From Loripinus fragilis (lineage: Eukaryota > Mollusca > Bivalvia > Lucinida > Lucinidae): a stretch of 64,000 nt of DNA. The notes beneath the pieces are model-generated. The model made no database searches, was not told the DNA's origin, and saw only the letters and a list, made by a program, of their open reading frames with translations. Of the stretch, positions 22,801 through 35,161 are shown one piece after another (position 1 is the stretch's first letter; each line of letters begins with the position of its first letter). The stretch covers positions 75,755,144 to 75,819,143 of the forward strand of contig OZ026515.1 in NCBI GenBank assembly GCA_964019695.1, given 5' to 3'. The position numbers and the translations under genes were made by a program.

Positions 22801-25800
22801 CTATAATAACACATGCTTTCTATAGACACACACTGAGCTCTTTTCATGTTGTGCATGCTATATTAACACATGCTTCTATAGACACACACTGAGGTCTTTT
22901 TTATATTGTGCATGCTATATTAACACATATGTTATGCATGCTATTTTAACACATGCTTTCTATAGACACTTACTGAGCTCTTTTGATGTTGTGCGTGCTT
23001 TATTAACACATGCTTCAATAGACACACACTCAGGTCTTTTTTTATGTTGTGCATGCTATATTAACACATGCTTCTATAGACACACACATAGCTCTTTTTT
23101 TATGTTGTACATGCTGTATTAACACATGCTTCCATAGACACACACTGGGGTCTTTTTTATATTGTGTATGCTATATTAACACATGCTTTCTATAGACACA
23201 CACTGAGGTCTTTTTTATATTGTGCATGCTATATTAACACATATGTTATGCATGCTATTTTAACACATGCTTTCTATAGACACTTACTGAGCTCTTTTGA
23301 TGTTGTGCATGCTATATTAACACATGCTTCTATAGACACACACTGAGCTCTTTTTATGTTGTGCATGCTATATTGACACATGCCTGTATAGACACTCACT
23401 GGGGTCTTTATGTTGTGCATACTATATTAACACATGCTTCTATAGACAAACACTGAGCACTTTTTATGTTGTGCGTGCTTTATTAACACATGCTTCAATA
23501 GACACACACTCAGGTCTTTTTTTTATGTTGTGCATGCTATATTAACACATGCTTCTATAGACACACACATAGCTCTTTTTTATGTTGTACAGGCTGTATT
23601 AACACATGCTTCCATAGACACACACTGGGGTCTTTTTTATATTGTGTATGCTATATTAACACATGCTTTCTATAGACACACACTGAGGTCTTTTTTATAT
23701 TGTGCATGCTATATTAACACATATGTTATGCATGCTATTTTAACACATGCTTTCTATAGACACTTACTGAGCTCTTTTGATGTTGTGCATGCTATATTAA
23801 CACATGCTTCTATAGACACACACTGAGCTCTTTTTATGTTGTGCATGCTATATTGACACATGCCTGTATAGACACTCACTGGGGTCTTTATGTTGTGCAT
23901 ACTATATTAACACATGCTTCTATAGACAAACACTGAGCACTTTTTATGTTGTGCGTGCTTTATTTACACATGCTTCAATAGACACACACTCAGGTCTTTT
24001 TTTATGTTGTGCATGCTTTATTAACACATGCTTCTATAGACACACACATAGCTCTTTTTTTATGTTGTACATGCTTTATTAACACATGCTTCCATAGACA
24101 CACACTGGGGTCTTTTTTATGTTGTGTATGCTATATTAACACATGCTTTCTATAGACACACACTGAGGTCTTTTTTATATTGTGCATGCTATATTAACAC
24201 ATGCTTTCTATAGACACACACTGAGCTTTTTTTTATGTTGAGCTCGCTATATTTACACATGCTTCTTTAGACAAACACTAAGGTCCTTTTTATGTTGTGC
24301 ATGATATATTAACACATGCTTGTATAGACACACACTGCGCTCTTTTTATGTTGTGCATGCTATATAAAAACATGCTTTCAATAGACACACAAGAAGGTCT
24401 TTTTTATGTTGTGCATGCTTTATTAACACATGCTTCTATAGACACACACTGATGTCTTTTTTATGTTATGCATGCTATTTTAACACATGCTTTCTATAGA
24501 CACTTACTGAGCTCTTTTGATGTTGTGCATGCTATATTAACACATGCTTCTATAGACACACACTGAGCTCTTTTTATGTTGTGCATGCTATATTGACACA
24601 TGCCTGTATAGACACTCACTGGGGTCTTTATGTTGTGCATACTATATTAACACATGCTTCTATAGACACACACTGCGCTCTTTTTATGTTGTGCATGCTA
24701 TATAAAAACATGCTTTCAATAGACACACAAGAAGGTCTTTTTTATGTTGTGCATGCTTTAATAGACACATGCTTCTATAGACACACACTGATGTCTTTTT
24801 TATGTTATGCATGCTATTTTAACACATGCTTTCTATAGACACTTACTGAGCTCTTTTGATGTTGTGCATGCTATATTAACACATGCTTCTATAGACACAC
24901 ACTGAGCTCTTTTTTATGTTGTGCATGCTATAATAACACATGCTTTCTATAGACACACACTGAGCTCTTTTCATGTTGTGCATGCTATATTAACACATGC
25001 TTCTATAGACACACACTGAGGTCTTTTTTATGTTGTGTATGCTATATTAACACATGCTTGGATAGACACACACTGAAGTCTTTTTTATGGTGTGCATGCT
25101 GTATCAACATATGCTTCTATAGACACACACTAAGGTCTTTTTATGTTGTGCATGCTATATTTACACATGCTTCTAGAGATACACACTGAGCTTTTTTTAT
25201 GTTGTACATGCTATATTTACACATGCTTCTAGAGATACACACTGAGCTTTTTTATGGTGTGCATGCTATATTAACACATGCTTCTATAGACACACACTGA
25301 GCTCTTTTTATGTTGTACATGCTATATTTACACATGCTTCTATAGACACACACGGAGCTCTTTTTATGTTGTGCATGCTATATTTATACATGCTTCTTTA
25401 GACAGCCACTGAGCTCTTTTTATGTTGTACATGCTATATTTACACATGCTTCTAGAGATACACACTGAGCTCTTTATATGTTGTACATGCTATATTTACA
25501 CATGCTTCTAGAGACACACACTGAGCTCTTTTTATGTTGTATATGCTTTATTTACACATGCTTCTAGAGATACGCACTGAGTTTTTTTTATGTTGTGCAT
25601 GATATATTAACACATGCTTGTATAGACACACACTGCGCTCTTTTTATGTTGTGCATGCTATATAAAAACATGCTTTCAATAGACACACAAGAAGGTCTTT
25701 TTTATGTTGTGCATGCTTTATTAACACATGCTTCTATAGACACACACTGATGTCTTTTTTATGTTATGTATGCTATATTTACACATGCTTTCTATAGACA

Positions 25801-27826
25801 CTTACTGAGCTCTTTGGATGTTGTGCATGCTATATTAACACATGCTTCTATAGACGCACACTGAGCTCTTTTTTATGTTGTGCATGCTATAATAACACAT
25901 GCTAACTATAGACACACACTGAGCTCTTTTCATGTTGTGCATGCTATATTAACACATGCTTCTATAGACACACACTGAGGTCTTTTTATGTTGTGTATGC
26001 TATATTAACACATGCTTTCTATAGACACACACTGAGGTCTTTTTATGTTGTGCATGCTATATTAACACATGCTTGGATAGACACACACTGAAGTCTTGTT
26101 TATGGTGTGCATGCTATATCAACATATGCTTCTATAGACACACACTGAGGTCTTTTTATGTTGTGCATGCTATATTTACACATGCTTCTAGAGACTCACA
26201 CGGAGCTCTTTTTATGTTGTACATGCTATATTTACACATGCTTCTAGAGATACACACTGAGGTCTTTTTATGTTGTGCATGCTATATTTACACATGCTTC
26301 TATAGACACACACTGAGCTCTTTTTATGTTGTACATGCTATATTTACACATGCTTCTATAGACACACACTGAGCTCTTTTGATGTTGTGCATGCTATATT
26401 TATACATGCTTCTATAGACAGCCACTGAGCTCTTTTTATGTTGTACATGCTATATTTATACATGCTTCTAGAGATACACACTGAGCTCTTTTTATGTTGT
26501 ACATGCTATATTTACACATGCTTCTAGAGACACACACTGAGCTCTTTTTATGTTGTACATGCTATATTTACACATGCTTCTAGAGATACGCACTGAGCTT
26601 TTTTTTATGTTGTACATGCTATATTTACACATGCTTCTATAGACACACACTGAGCTTTTTTTATGTTGTACATGCTATATTTACACATGCTTCTAGAGAT
26701 ACGCACTGAGCTTTTTTTATGTTGTACATGCTATATTTATACATGCTTCTAGAGATACACACTGAGCTCTTTTTATGTTGTACATGCTATATTTACACAT
26801 GCTTCTATAGACACACACTGAGCTCTTTTTATGTTGTACATGCTATATTTACACATGCTTCTATAGACACACACTGAGCTCTTTTTATGTTGTACATGCT
26901 ATATTTACACATGCTTCTATAGACACACACTGAGCTCTTTTTATGTTGTACATGCTATATTTACGAATGCTTCTATAGACACACACTGAGCTCTTTTTAT
27001 GTTGTACATGCTATATTTACACATGCTTCTATAGACACACACTGAGCTCTTTTTATGTTGTACATGCTATATTTACACATGCTTCTAGAGATACGCACTG
27101 AGCTTTTTTTATGTTGTACATGCTATATTTACACATGCTTCTATAGACACACACTGAGCTCTTTTTATGTTGTACATGCTATATTTACACATGCTTCTAG
27201 AGATACGCACTGAGCTTTTTTTATGTTGTACATGCTATATTTATACATGCTTCTAGAGATACACACTGAGCTCTTTTTATGTTGTACATGCTATATTTAC
27301 ACATGCTTCTAGAGACACACACTGAGCTTTTTTTATGTTGTACATGCTATATTTATACATGCTTCTAGAGATACGCACTGAGCTTTTTTTATGTTGTACA
27401 TGCTATATTTACACATGCTTCTATAGACACACACTGAGCTCTTTTTATGTTGTACATGCTATATTTACACATGCTTCTAGAGATACGCACTGAGCTTTTT
27501 TTATGTTGTACATGCTATATTTACACATGCTTCTATAGACACACACTGAGCTCTTTTTATGTTGTACATGCTATATTTACACATGCTTCTAGAGATACGC
27601 ACTGAGCTTTTTTTATGTTGTACATGCTTTATTTATACATGCTTCTAGAGATACACACTGAGCTTTTTTTATGTTGTACATGCTATATTTACACATGCTT
27701 CTATAGACACACACTGAGCTCTTTTTATGTTGTACATGCTATATTTACACATGCTTCTAGAGATACACACTGAGCTTTTTTATGTTGTGCATGCTATATT
27801 TACACATGCTTCTATAGACACACACT
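19849..27826. repeat. Large satellite-like array of about 57-bp units
   Basis: The unit is approximately ACACATGCTTCTATAGACAC followed by ACACTGAGCTC, a T-run, ATGTTGTGCATGCTATATTA. One unit lies at 19849-19904 and the rest from 20611 to 27826, roughly 125-130 units. There is higher-order structure: 20881-21620 recurs at 21621-22360 with an exact 740-bp offset (13 units), and further blocks recur at about 480 and 905 bp. From about 25300 a variant subarray dominates, with GTTGTACATGCTATATTTAC and alternating TATAGACACACAC and AGAGATACGCAC units. Plus-strand frames through it (HAILTHASIDTH-type peptides) are repeat artefacts. Confidence 0.95.
19905..20610. mobile_element. 706-bp MITE inserted into the satellite
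   Basis: Terminal inverted repeats of 25 bp start CTCAGAAAAACAATTGAAGG and are perfect at both ends (19905 rightward, 20610 leftward). Both flanks are TATA-rich: the satellite word CATGCTATATTAAC is split, with a duplicated TA/TATA. TA duplication plus short TIRs suggests a non-autonomous Tc1/mariner-type element. No ORF inside. Confidence 0.8.
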
Positions 27827-28202
27827 TTTTATGCTATGTAACTAAACTTTTGATTTCCAGCCAGTCCTCAACTATTTTCAAAATAAGGTTATAAAAGATA
27901 TTTGAGAAATGTATTTGCACAAGTTGAAGATGTTACCCTAAAATGGGAAATTTTTGCGTCCTTTTCAATTTCGCATTATTTCCTGGAAAGGGTGAACAGT
28001 GAAAATTGAAATCTGCGATTTTTTTCTCAAGTTTGACCACTTGTTTATTTACATTTAAAAGAGCAATAGTTGTGTAGTCTTTTGTGCTTCAACAAGAATT
28101 GGGCTGCAAGCAAGGCTTTCAGCATACTCCCCCTTGCAATGTTATGTTTTACCTTAAACTCGCTCAAAGCATTGACCTTATAAAAAAGACGAACTTAATT
28201 TG
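27827..28202. other. Intron sequence, no feature recognised
   Basis: Non-repetitive-looking AT-rich DNA between the satellite and the first SINE. The frame at 28084-28290 runs into the SINE and is not a gene. Confidence 0.4.
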
Positions 28203-28400
28203 TTTGTTTGATTTGATTCTTTATGTCCAATCAACAGTCTTTCAGTTAAACTGGGACAGGTCTTCCTGGGTTGAACCAGTACTAAGCTAGGATAAATGTG
28301 TCTTGCTCAAGGACCACAACGCAGTGAAGCCGGTGAGGCTCAAACCCACGACCCCTCAATCTCGAGTCAAGCACTCTACCACTGAGCCACTGCGCTCCCT
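28203..28400 (-). mobile_element. tRNA-derived SINE, copy 1
   Basis: On the minus strand the head reads GGGAGCGCAGTGGCTCAGTG (A-box-like TGGCTCAGTGG), followed by a B-box-like GGGTTTGAGCC. The body has TCCTTGAGCAAGACACATTT and GTTCAACCCAGGAAGACC, and the tail is AATCAAATCAAACAAA. Flanks AAGACGAACTTA and AAGACCAAGTTA look like a slightly diverged target duplication. Further copies are at 48033, 48325, 49540 and 54447. Confidence 0.85.
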
Positions 28401-29724
28401 AAGACCAAGTTAAAGATAAACAATGACAAGGAACAGTTACTATCAAAACACTAGATCTGCCCTCTAAACTGAAATGGAAAACAATCGAAACAAGGAATGC
28501 ACTGTAATGATAAAACTAGAGGACCTGAAGGTCCTGAAGCGCTCACCTGATCTCCTTAATAATGTTAAAATAAGTCAAGGTCAACTTAAGCTTATTATTT
28601 AAACATATGAGCCATGACATGTGATTTCCAACAATGTGGCATTTTGACAAGTGTAGACTCAGACGAGCATGTGCAGCCTCCTTTTAAGATTAGAAACTCC
28701 AAATGGTGTTCAGTCAGTAGCTTAACAGTCACAGAATATTCAAGCGACAAGCAAAGGCTCTGATCAGACTGCACGTATGCTCAGTCTGATCTGAGGCTTT
28801 GCTGGTCGCACATACCACATTGTTGAAAATCTCATGCGGTGGCTCATATTTTGTTTTACTATATATGGGCATGGTGGCCGTTTTGGCCAAATGTCCTAAT
28901 ATATTTATATATATGATTTCTGCTTAAACAGTTATAGAAAGATGAACATTTCAAGATTTTCCAATATAAATGCATTAGGAATCAAGTGTAAATGCTGTAA
29001 AAAAAAAGGTCAAGGTCAACCCAGATTCATCATTTGTGCATACCTGGTAGAGCTACAGTCAGCTACATTCCACGTCCCAACCTCATTGACCTTTTAGATC
29101 CAGAGAAGAAAATATTTAAAGAGTTTTTATCTTATATGGGCATGGCGGCCATCTTAAACATGTGAACATTAACATTCATTATAAATTTACTCCCCTCAAC
29201 TCAAGGAGTCTCCATATGAAATTTGAAATCAATTGGCCTATTGGTTTCTAAGAAAACTATGTTTTAATATATTGATGGGACTCTTATATAAGCGACATTG
29301 GATGAAAAGTGGAAGGTCAACCTTGACCTCTGGAACAAATTTAAAGCCATTGTCTCATCAGGTTTAACATATCAAGTGAGAATAATGACTTTGGCTTCAA
29401 CAGTATTCAAAAAATCAACTTTTCAAAATGTTTCAAATATAAATGCATTAGGAAGCAAATTTGACCTTGATGTTAAGTAGGTCAAGGTCAACCTGGGATC
29501 ATCATTTGAACAGACTTGGTAGGCCCCACATCCCAAACACTACATACAAAGTCCCAAGGTCATCAGCCTTCTAGTTTTGGAGAAGATTTTTAAAGGGTTT
29601 TTACCATATATGGGTATGTCGGCCATCTTGGTCATGTGACCAAAACAATTTGTAAAAATTTTGGCTAACTCTTCATATGAAATTTGAGTTCAATCGGTCT
29701 AATGGTTTCTGAGTAAACTATGTT
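28401..29724. repeat. Mollusc-type interspersed repeat, tandem units of about 470 bp
   Basis: Starts near GAGGACCTGAAGGTCCTGAA (about 28511) and 'gctcacctgat'. Repeated blocks contain 'aaatgcattaggaa', 'gtcaaggtcaacc', 'gtcccaaggtcatc', 'atatgggyatg.cggccatctt' and 'catatgaaatttga'. One unit is 28960-29245, the next 29250-29724. A short inverted pair CAACAATGTGG at about 28630 and 28820 may mark a small MITE inside it. The same repeat resumes at 31205 after the LINE insertion. No coding potential. Confidence 0.65.
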
Positions 29725-31164
29725 CGGAATAGCAGGAAAACCACTGGAGTGGATGTCATCATATCTTAGCGGTCACTATCAAACTGTCACAATAGATGGA
29801 AAATTGTCAGAACCTGTAAAAATGACCTTCAGCGTGCCACAAGGATCTGTGCTAGGACCAAAATTCTACACCATATACACAACACCAGTCGGTGCTATCT
29901 GTAAAAAGCATGGACTTGAATATCATTTTTATGCTGACGATTCACAGCTGTATCTATCTTTCAAGCCAACAGATCAAGTTACACGTGCTGAGGCAATCCG
30001 TCGTGTTGAAGCATGTCTTATGGACATTCTTGCCTGGATGCATGGCAACATGCTAAAACAAAATGCAGACAAAACAGAAGTTATTGTGTTCACATCTGAA
30101 CGTAATGCAGGCTTGGTGAATGACATCTCTGTGACTGTTGGTGACTCAGACATTAAACCTTCATCAAGCATCAGGAAACTTGGTGCATGGCCTGATTCCA
30201 GGAAGGACATAGAGTGGCATGTAAATTCTGTCTGTAAATCTTGCTTTGGACAAATACGGCAAATTGGTCATATCAGAAAATATTTAACAATGGATATAAC
30301 AAAATCCCTTGTGAATTCTCTTGTAACATCAAGATTAGACTATTGCAATGCATTGTTGAGTGGTGTACCGAAGACAACTCTAAATAAATTACAAAATGTT
30401 CAAAACACAACTGAGCGTGTCGTAACCAAGACATCTTGTTACTGCCACATAACCCCTATACTGAAAGAACTTCATTGGCTACCTGTACAATATAGGATCC
30501 AGTATAAAATTCTTACTCACACATACAAAGCACTGCATGAACAATCCCCAGTCTACATTAAAGATTTACTCCAAGTGTATAGGCCACGTAGAGACTTAAG
30601 GTCACAAAATAACCCTCTTATTCTTGAGGTACCAAGAAGCCGTACTGTGTCGTATGGTGATCGCAGTTTTGCTATAATTGCTCCAAAACTATGGAACGCC
30701 CTCCCACCTGGGGTTCGGGTCTGTAGCACACTCTGTGCTTTCAAACAGTCACTTAAGACACACTTATTCATACAAACGTACGGAAAGTAAAGACTGATTA
30801 TTTTAGAGTAAAACTGAACTTTATATAAACAGAGTGACATTGTTTTAAATGTTTTACAGTAATAAGTTACATTGATAAACTGTTTTACTTGTGCAGTTTA
30901 CAAAGATCTTAAGTGTTTTTTACTATATTTGTTTGTTTTTAAAATAATAGTAAAAAAATTACTGTTCAGTTTATAGGAACATAAGACATATATAATTTTA
31001 AACCAAACAGCGGTAAACTAGTTTACTGTTTAACTGTTAAATTTGTAGATCGAATTGTCTATTTTATTTGTATTTGTGTGTGTTTTAATGTATCTGTGTA
31101 TGTTTTATTGAATTTTGTGTAAAGCACTTTTGAACGTATGCACATATGATAAAGGTGCTATATA

Positions 31165-31204
<40 letters not shown>
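29725..31204 (+). pseudogene. 5'-truncated non-LTR retrotransposon (L2/CR1-like), RT C-terminal half
   Basis: The frame 29720-30790 encodes palm motifs B and C (PQGSVLGPKFYTIY and YHFYADDSQLYLSF) and the typical downstream SRLDYCNALLSGVP, LKELHWLPVQYRI and HLFIQTYGK end. The upstream RT (motif A) and endonuclease are missing. The 3' UTR ends GTAAAGCACTTTTGAAC...GCTATATAAATAATAATAA with an (ATA)n tail, typical of L2/CR1-like elements. ATGTT (29720-29724 and 31205-31209) is a target duplication, so the apparent start codon at 29720 belongs to the target, not the element. The reading frame is still open, suggesting a fairly recent insertion. It is antisense to VARS, in its second visible intron. 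Confidence 0.88.
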
Positions 31205-31207
<3 letters not shown>

Positions 31208-32310
31208 TTTTAATATATTGGTGGGACTCCAATATGAGCGACCTTGGCTGAAAGGTCAAAGGCCAATCTTCACCTTTGGAACTTATCTATAGTCATTGTC
31301 TCATTAGATTGAACCTATGTAATAAATAAAGGATACTTTTCCGAGGCTTTCTTGTTTAAACCGTGAGGTGGGCATAGCCCACCGAGTGGTTTAAACAGAA
31401 AACCGAGGAAAAATCCTTTATTTAGCTTGTAGTATGGCGCAGGCGCAAATAAACATGTGTTACTGACACCTGACGAAATTTACATTCGCTCCTCCTTGCA
31501 TCCGGCCTAAGCTGTCAATCATATTACATTTACCTACTGGTTAATTTGTCGCTATTTAGGAAGTTCCCGCCTACATCGCTGTTTAACTAAAATTGGAAGT
31601 TAGAGCACGGTTTTAAGCTCCTCCTTCGTCGTTATTCTAGGGTGTCTGATTTAAAAATCAGCAAAGATCAAAGAAAAAAGCATCGGCCATTCTACAACTA
31701 GTGATTATAATGTAATGACTTCGGTTTCAACAGTTTTCAAAAAATCATCTTTTCAAAAAAAAAATCCCATTTAAATGCATTAGAAAGCAAATTCGACCAT
31801 GACGTCAAGTAGGTCAAGGTTAACCTTGCACCATCATTTGAACAAACTTGGTAGGCCCCACATCCCCAATGCTACATACCAAGTCCCAAGGTCATCAACC
31901 TTCTGGTTCTCTAGAAGAATATTTTTAAAGTGTTTTATCACGTGACCAACATGACAAAAGCCATATAAACATCGTCACAAAAAAAATAAAATTATGTGAT
32001 TTCTAGGAATAGGAATTTGGACTAATTAAAATGATATTACAGTGAGTGTGAACTTTTAGATTCAACAGAAAAAACAAATGGCTTATTTAGATCTATAGTC
32101 ATTGTCTCATTAGATTGAACATATGTAATAAATAAAGGATACTTTTCCGAGGCTTTCTTGTTTAAACCGCAGTGTAAACATCAGTGTGTACACCATAATG
32201 TATATGTATACAAATTCATAAACAACTCAAACAAAGTATAAGTCAAATTCCTCGTGATCAATAATGGTAGATGACCCATGCTCAACTTTTCTAAAAGTAT
32301 ACTCATGGCT
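31205..32310. repeat. Interspersed repeat resumed, with an inserted foldback and a duplicated junction
   Basis: 31205-31320 and 31709-31990 continue the repeat of 28401-29724. Between them a segment (about 31321-31708) has been inserted, carrying a long hairpin at 31324-31424: AAATAAAGGATACTTTTCCG and GTTTAAACC pair with GGTTTAAAC and AAAATCCTTTATTT around the small palindrome GGTGGGCATAGCCCACC. The junction plus the left hairpin arm is repeated at about 32086-32168, indicating duplication after the insertion. No coding region. Confidence 0.65.
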
Positions 32311-33242
32311 AAAAGTTAAGCGACAACAACAACGTTGAGCATGAGCAAAGCCTCACACCTACATCGACGCCTGCTGGTACAAGTGAAAGCAAGAAACGTT
32401 ATTTGTCATCACCCTTTTCACCTGAAGATAAATTGGTCAAGAAAAACAAAGCATACAACGACAGCATGGAAAGCTTAGATAAATCAGATGTATCTGTCAG
32501 TCTGCTGGACCCAGTGTATGAAATCGAGACTGTGGGGTCTGCTCACCTACATACATTACCAGAAACAGAAATAGAGAAGATTGCAAACTTGCTTAAGTCA
32601 TCCATCCAAGGGGATATACTGACCGCAATTAAACAGGACCTCAGTGTTATCATGAAAACTGCAGTTTCTGAGGTGATAGACGATAGGCTGAAAAAACTTC
32701 ATGACGAGAACAAGCGTCTGACTCAAGAGAATGAAGAGCTTAAAAACCGTGTCACAAGGTTGGAGCAGGATATTGATGACACGGAGCAATACAGCAGAAG
32801 AAACAATCTACGAATATCAAAGCTTCCAGAGTCTCCTAACGAGGATACTGACGCCATAATTTTGAAGATAGCTGAGACACTGAATGTCCCGCTGACGCCA
32901 GGTGATATAGATAGAAACCATCATGTTGGAAAACCTGGTTCCAAGCCACAAAGAGACATAATTGTCAAGTTTGCGACATACAGGGCGCGCGAAAGGCTGT
33001 TTATTAACAGGAAGAAACTTAGAGACTCAGAACTAAAAGGTATTTACCTAAATGAGGACTTGACCAGGAAGCGCAGTAAACTAATGTTCGAAGCCAGAAA
33101 ACAAGTGAAAGCTGAAAACCGAAAAATTCTGGGGGCATGGTCGTCTGATGGAAAAATCCTTGTTAAGGACCTTCGAGAAAAAGTTCACAGAGTCACATCT
33201 GAAAGTGATCTTGACGCAATAGTATCTATCCAGTGTCATTAA
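32311..33242 (+). pseudogene. LINE ORF1-like protein (coiled coil plus RRM-like), 5' end damaged
   Basis: The open frame runs 279 codons from the TTG at 32403 and is open back to a TAA near 32308, but has no in-frame ATG before 32466. The order is a Ser/Thr/Lys-rich N-terminus (KKRYLSSPFSPEDKLVKKNK), a heptad coiled coil (KKLHDENKRLTQENEELKNR...LEQDID), EQYSRRNNLRI, then an RRM-like region and C-terminal part (RDIIVKFATYRARERLF, GIYLNEDLTRKRSKLM). This matches ORF1 proteins of L1-type and related non-LTR elements, which bind RNA as chaperones. No ORF2 follows. The missing ATG suggests truncation or a small indel, although the rest of the frame is intact. Confidence 0.75.
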
Positions 33243-33813
33243 AAACTTAAACTTTCGCCGACTCTGTAGAGTTTTCTGAGATTGTATTGTGACTACTAAG
33301 GCGATATATATATATACAAATATATGTGCTGACTTGCTTAACTAACACAATTGAACGTCTTGATAAGGAACGTCTGATCAGTCAATTGTGAATCACTGGC
33401 TGCTCTGAATCTCTCTGACCAAGTGACCAAAAAGGTGTTGTTTTTTCGATTTTGGCAGTATGCACATATTAAAGACATATGCGGCTATTTCCCATGTGCA
33501 CCTTTTCCGCAACTGGAAACAAGTAAAGTTGTCTGGGTCCTGTCTTTCGACCTTTCATGGATTCGGATCAACACAGCTTTCAGATATTCTTATATCATAT
33601 CAGTGTTCCAACATTTTCTTGACAAAATAAAGTAATTAAAGTGTGTCCGAAATATCTATTGACCTTTTATCAAAACTGATCATCTCAGTCCCAAAGACAG
33701 ATAAATGTAGCTCAGACGAAATCACACGACGTACACAATTATCCTGGTTACAAATACTAAAGTGGCCGAGTCTCTACTATTTCGACGGTTAATTCGAGCC
33801 GCGCACGACTTTA
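33243..33813. other. No gene recognised
   Basis: The frame 33423-33635 (70 aa) has no recognisable domain. It may be the decayed 3' part of the LINE carrying the ORF1-like frame. Confidence 0.35.
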
Positions 33814-33884
33814 CCTCTTGGCCTAGTGGTTAGCGTGTCTGGCTACGAAACCAGAGGACCTGGATCGATTCCCGGGTGCGCACC
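33814..33884 (+). ncRNA. tRNA-like sequence (tRNA pseudogene or SINE head), anticodon-like ACG
   Basis: A perfect A-box-type sequence TGGCCTAGTGG (33820-33830) and a B-box-type GGATCGATTCC (33862-33872) lie about 32 bases apart. Between them TCTGG-CTACGAA-ACCAGA folds as an anticodon arm with ACG in the loop (arginine). The 3' side GGTGCGCACC has no good 5' acceptor partner, so a functional tRNA-Arg is unlikely. A T-run (CTTTTTCTTTCC, about 33898) follows, as a Pol III terminator would. Confidence 0.5.
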
Positions 33885-35161
33885 TATTTTCAGTGTGCTT
33901 TTTCTTTCCTTTTTAACCATCTATTGCTAAATTGCTTCATATACTAGTAAAATGGCATCATCAAAACGACCAAATGGCATTCCTGAACTTTTTATATTGA
34001 ATTACCCATGAAACATATGGGGGTTGGGTTAAATTTGGTCCTCCTGAAAGAGAATGAGTTCGGTGACCCCAGATTTTTTTCTTTTTTCTGAAAGGTAGAA
34101 TAATAGTTCATTAAATAAAATTAAATTCTTAAGATTTTCAACATCAGGTTTTTTCAGGGGTGACAACCTACGTCATAACATTGATCTCGTAAACACGTAG
34201 AGCGGCGCCATCTTTGGTTTGCAAGGTAAGCTTTTCCCTTCGTAAGACTATACAAATCAGTTTCTGTGAAAACTAAGCAGTGCATGCGGTGCCTACCATC
34301 ACCCTTGAACAGAATATATAATGGTCACGCCCAGAAATGCCCTTGCCTTTGTAATCATTCGCCCACAAATTTCGAAGCGGAGGACACAGGGATGATTTTA
34401 GCAGAGATGTAGTATACACATTTATAAAAATGACATATTTTACAGCTTATATCACCATCCTTACCAATATTTGTGTGATTGTAGTTACCAGTTCTCCCTG
34501 AATATCATTCATAACCATTATTTGCAGGTGGAAAATCAAAGGAGCATTCAAAGTGCCAATTTTGATCTCGTAAACACTTATTTTGGCATAGATGTCGGAC
34601 ACACTTATGACGGGATCGATGTGACTGCGTAGATGTCGTATACACTTTCAGCCCAAAAGGACGTGCATGTTGACGACAAAATGGAGAAATGATATTCTGG
34701 TCCCATTTATGCATATTAGTTCATTTTTCGACGCTTTACTCACTCGCTAGAGAGGCTATCTATCTTATCCTGTGGTACTGCCTACGCCCTCGCGACTTTT
34801 TGGCAGGCACAGCGCGTCAGGGTTATGAAAAAGAATAAAAGATGAATGAATTGAAGTGAGTCTGGGTAAAGATGAAAGGCCAAAATTGCCTTGAAGATCT
34901 AAAGACTTGGGGCAACTGCAACATTGGTTTGGATTGCATTCAACTGGACAATTGGCAACCTGAAAAATTGGACCCCTGTCACATTTAAATGGTTTTTATG
35001 TGTTTCCTTGTGACAACATCCGTAAAACTTTTACTGTTATGCATTATCCAGTATTTGAACATTAAAATTCACTTTTATTTGCATTCTTGGTTTGCATAAT
35101 TTTGTATATAGATGTCAAACAATTCAGGCGTAGCGTTTTCACTTTTGTTCATTATATTATA

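Noticed and set aside
22258..26372. Plus-strand frames of 60-99 codons with repeated HAILTHASIDTH-type peptides
   Set aside because: They follow the satellite unit and arise because the unit length and composition keep one frame open. No start context, no non-repeat part, and they break at unit-length changes.
15510..27826. CRISPR-like periodic repeats
   Set aside because: Units are contiguous without unique spacers, and the sequence is clearly eukaryotic (introns, SINEs, LINEs).
28320..28400. Functional tRNA gene on the minus strand
   Set aside because: The A- and B-box-like head belongs to a SINE present in five copies with a shared body and tail; no proper acceptor stem.
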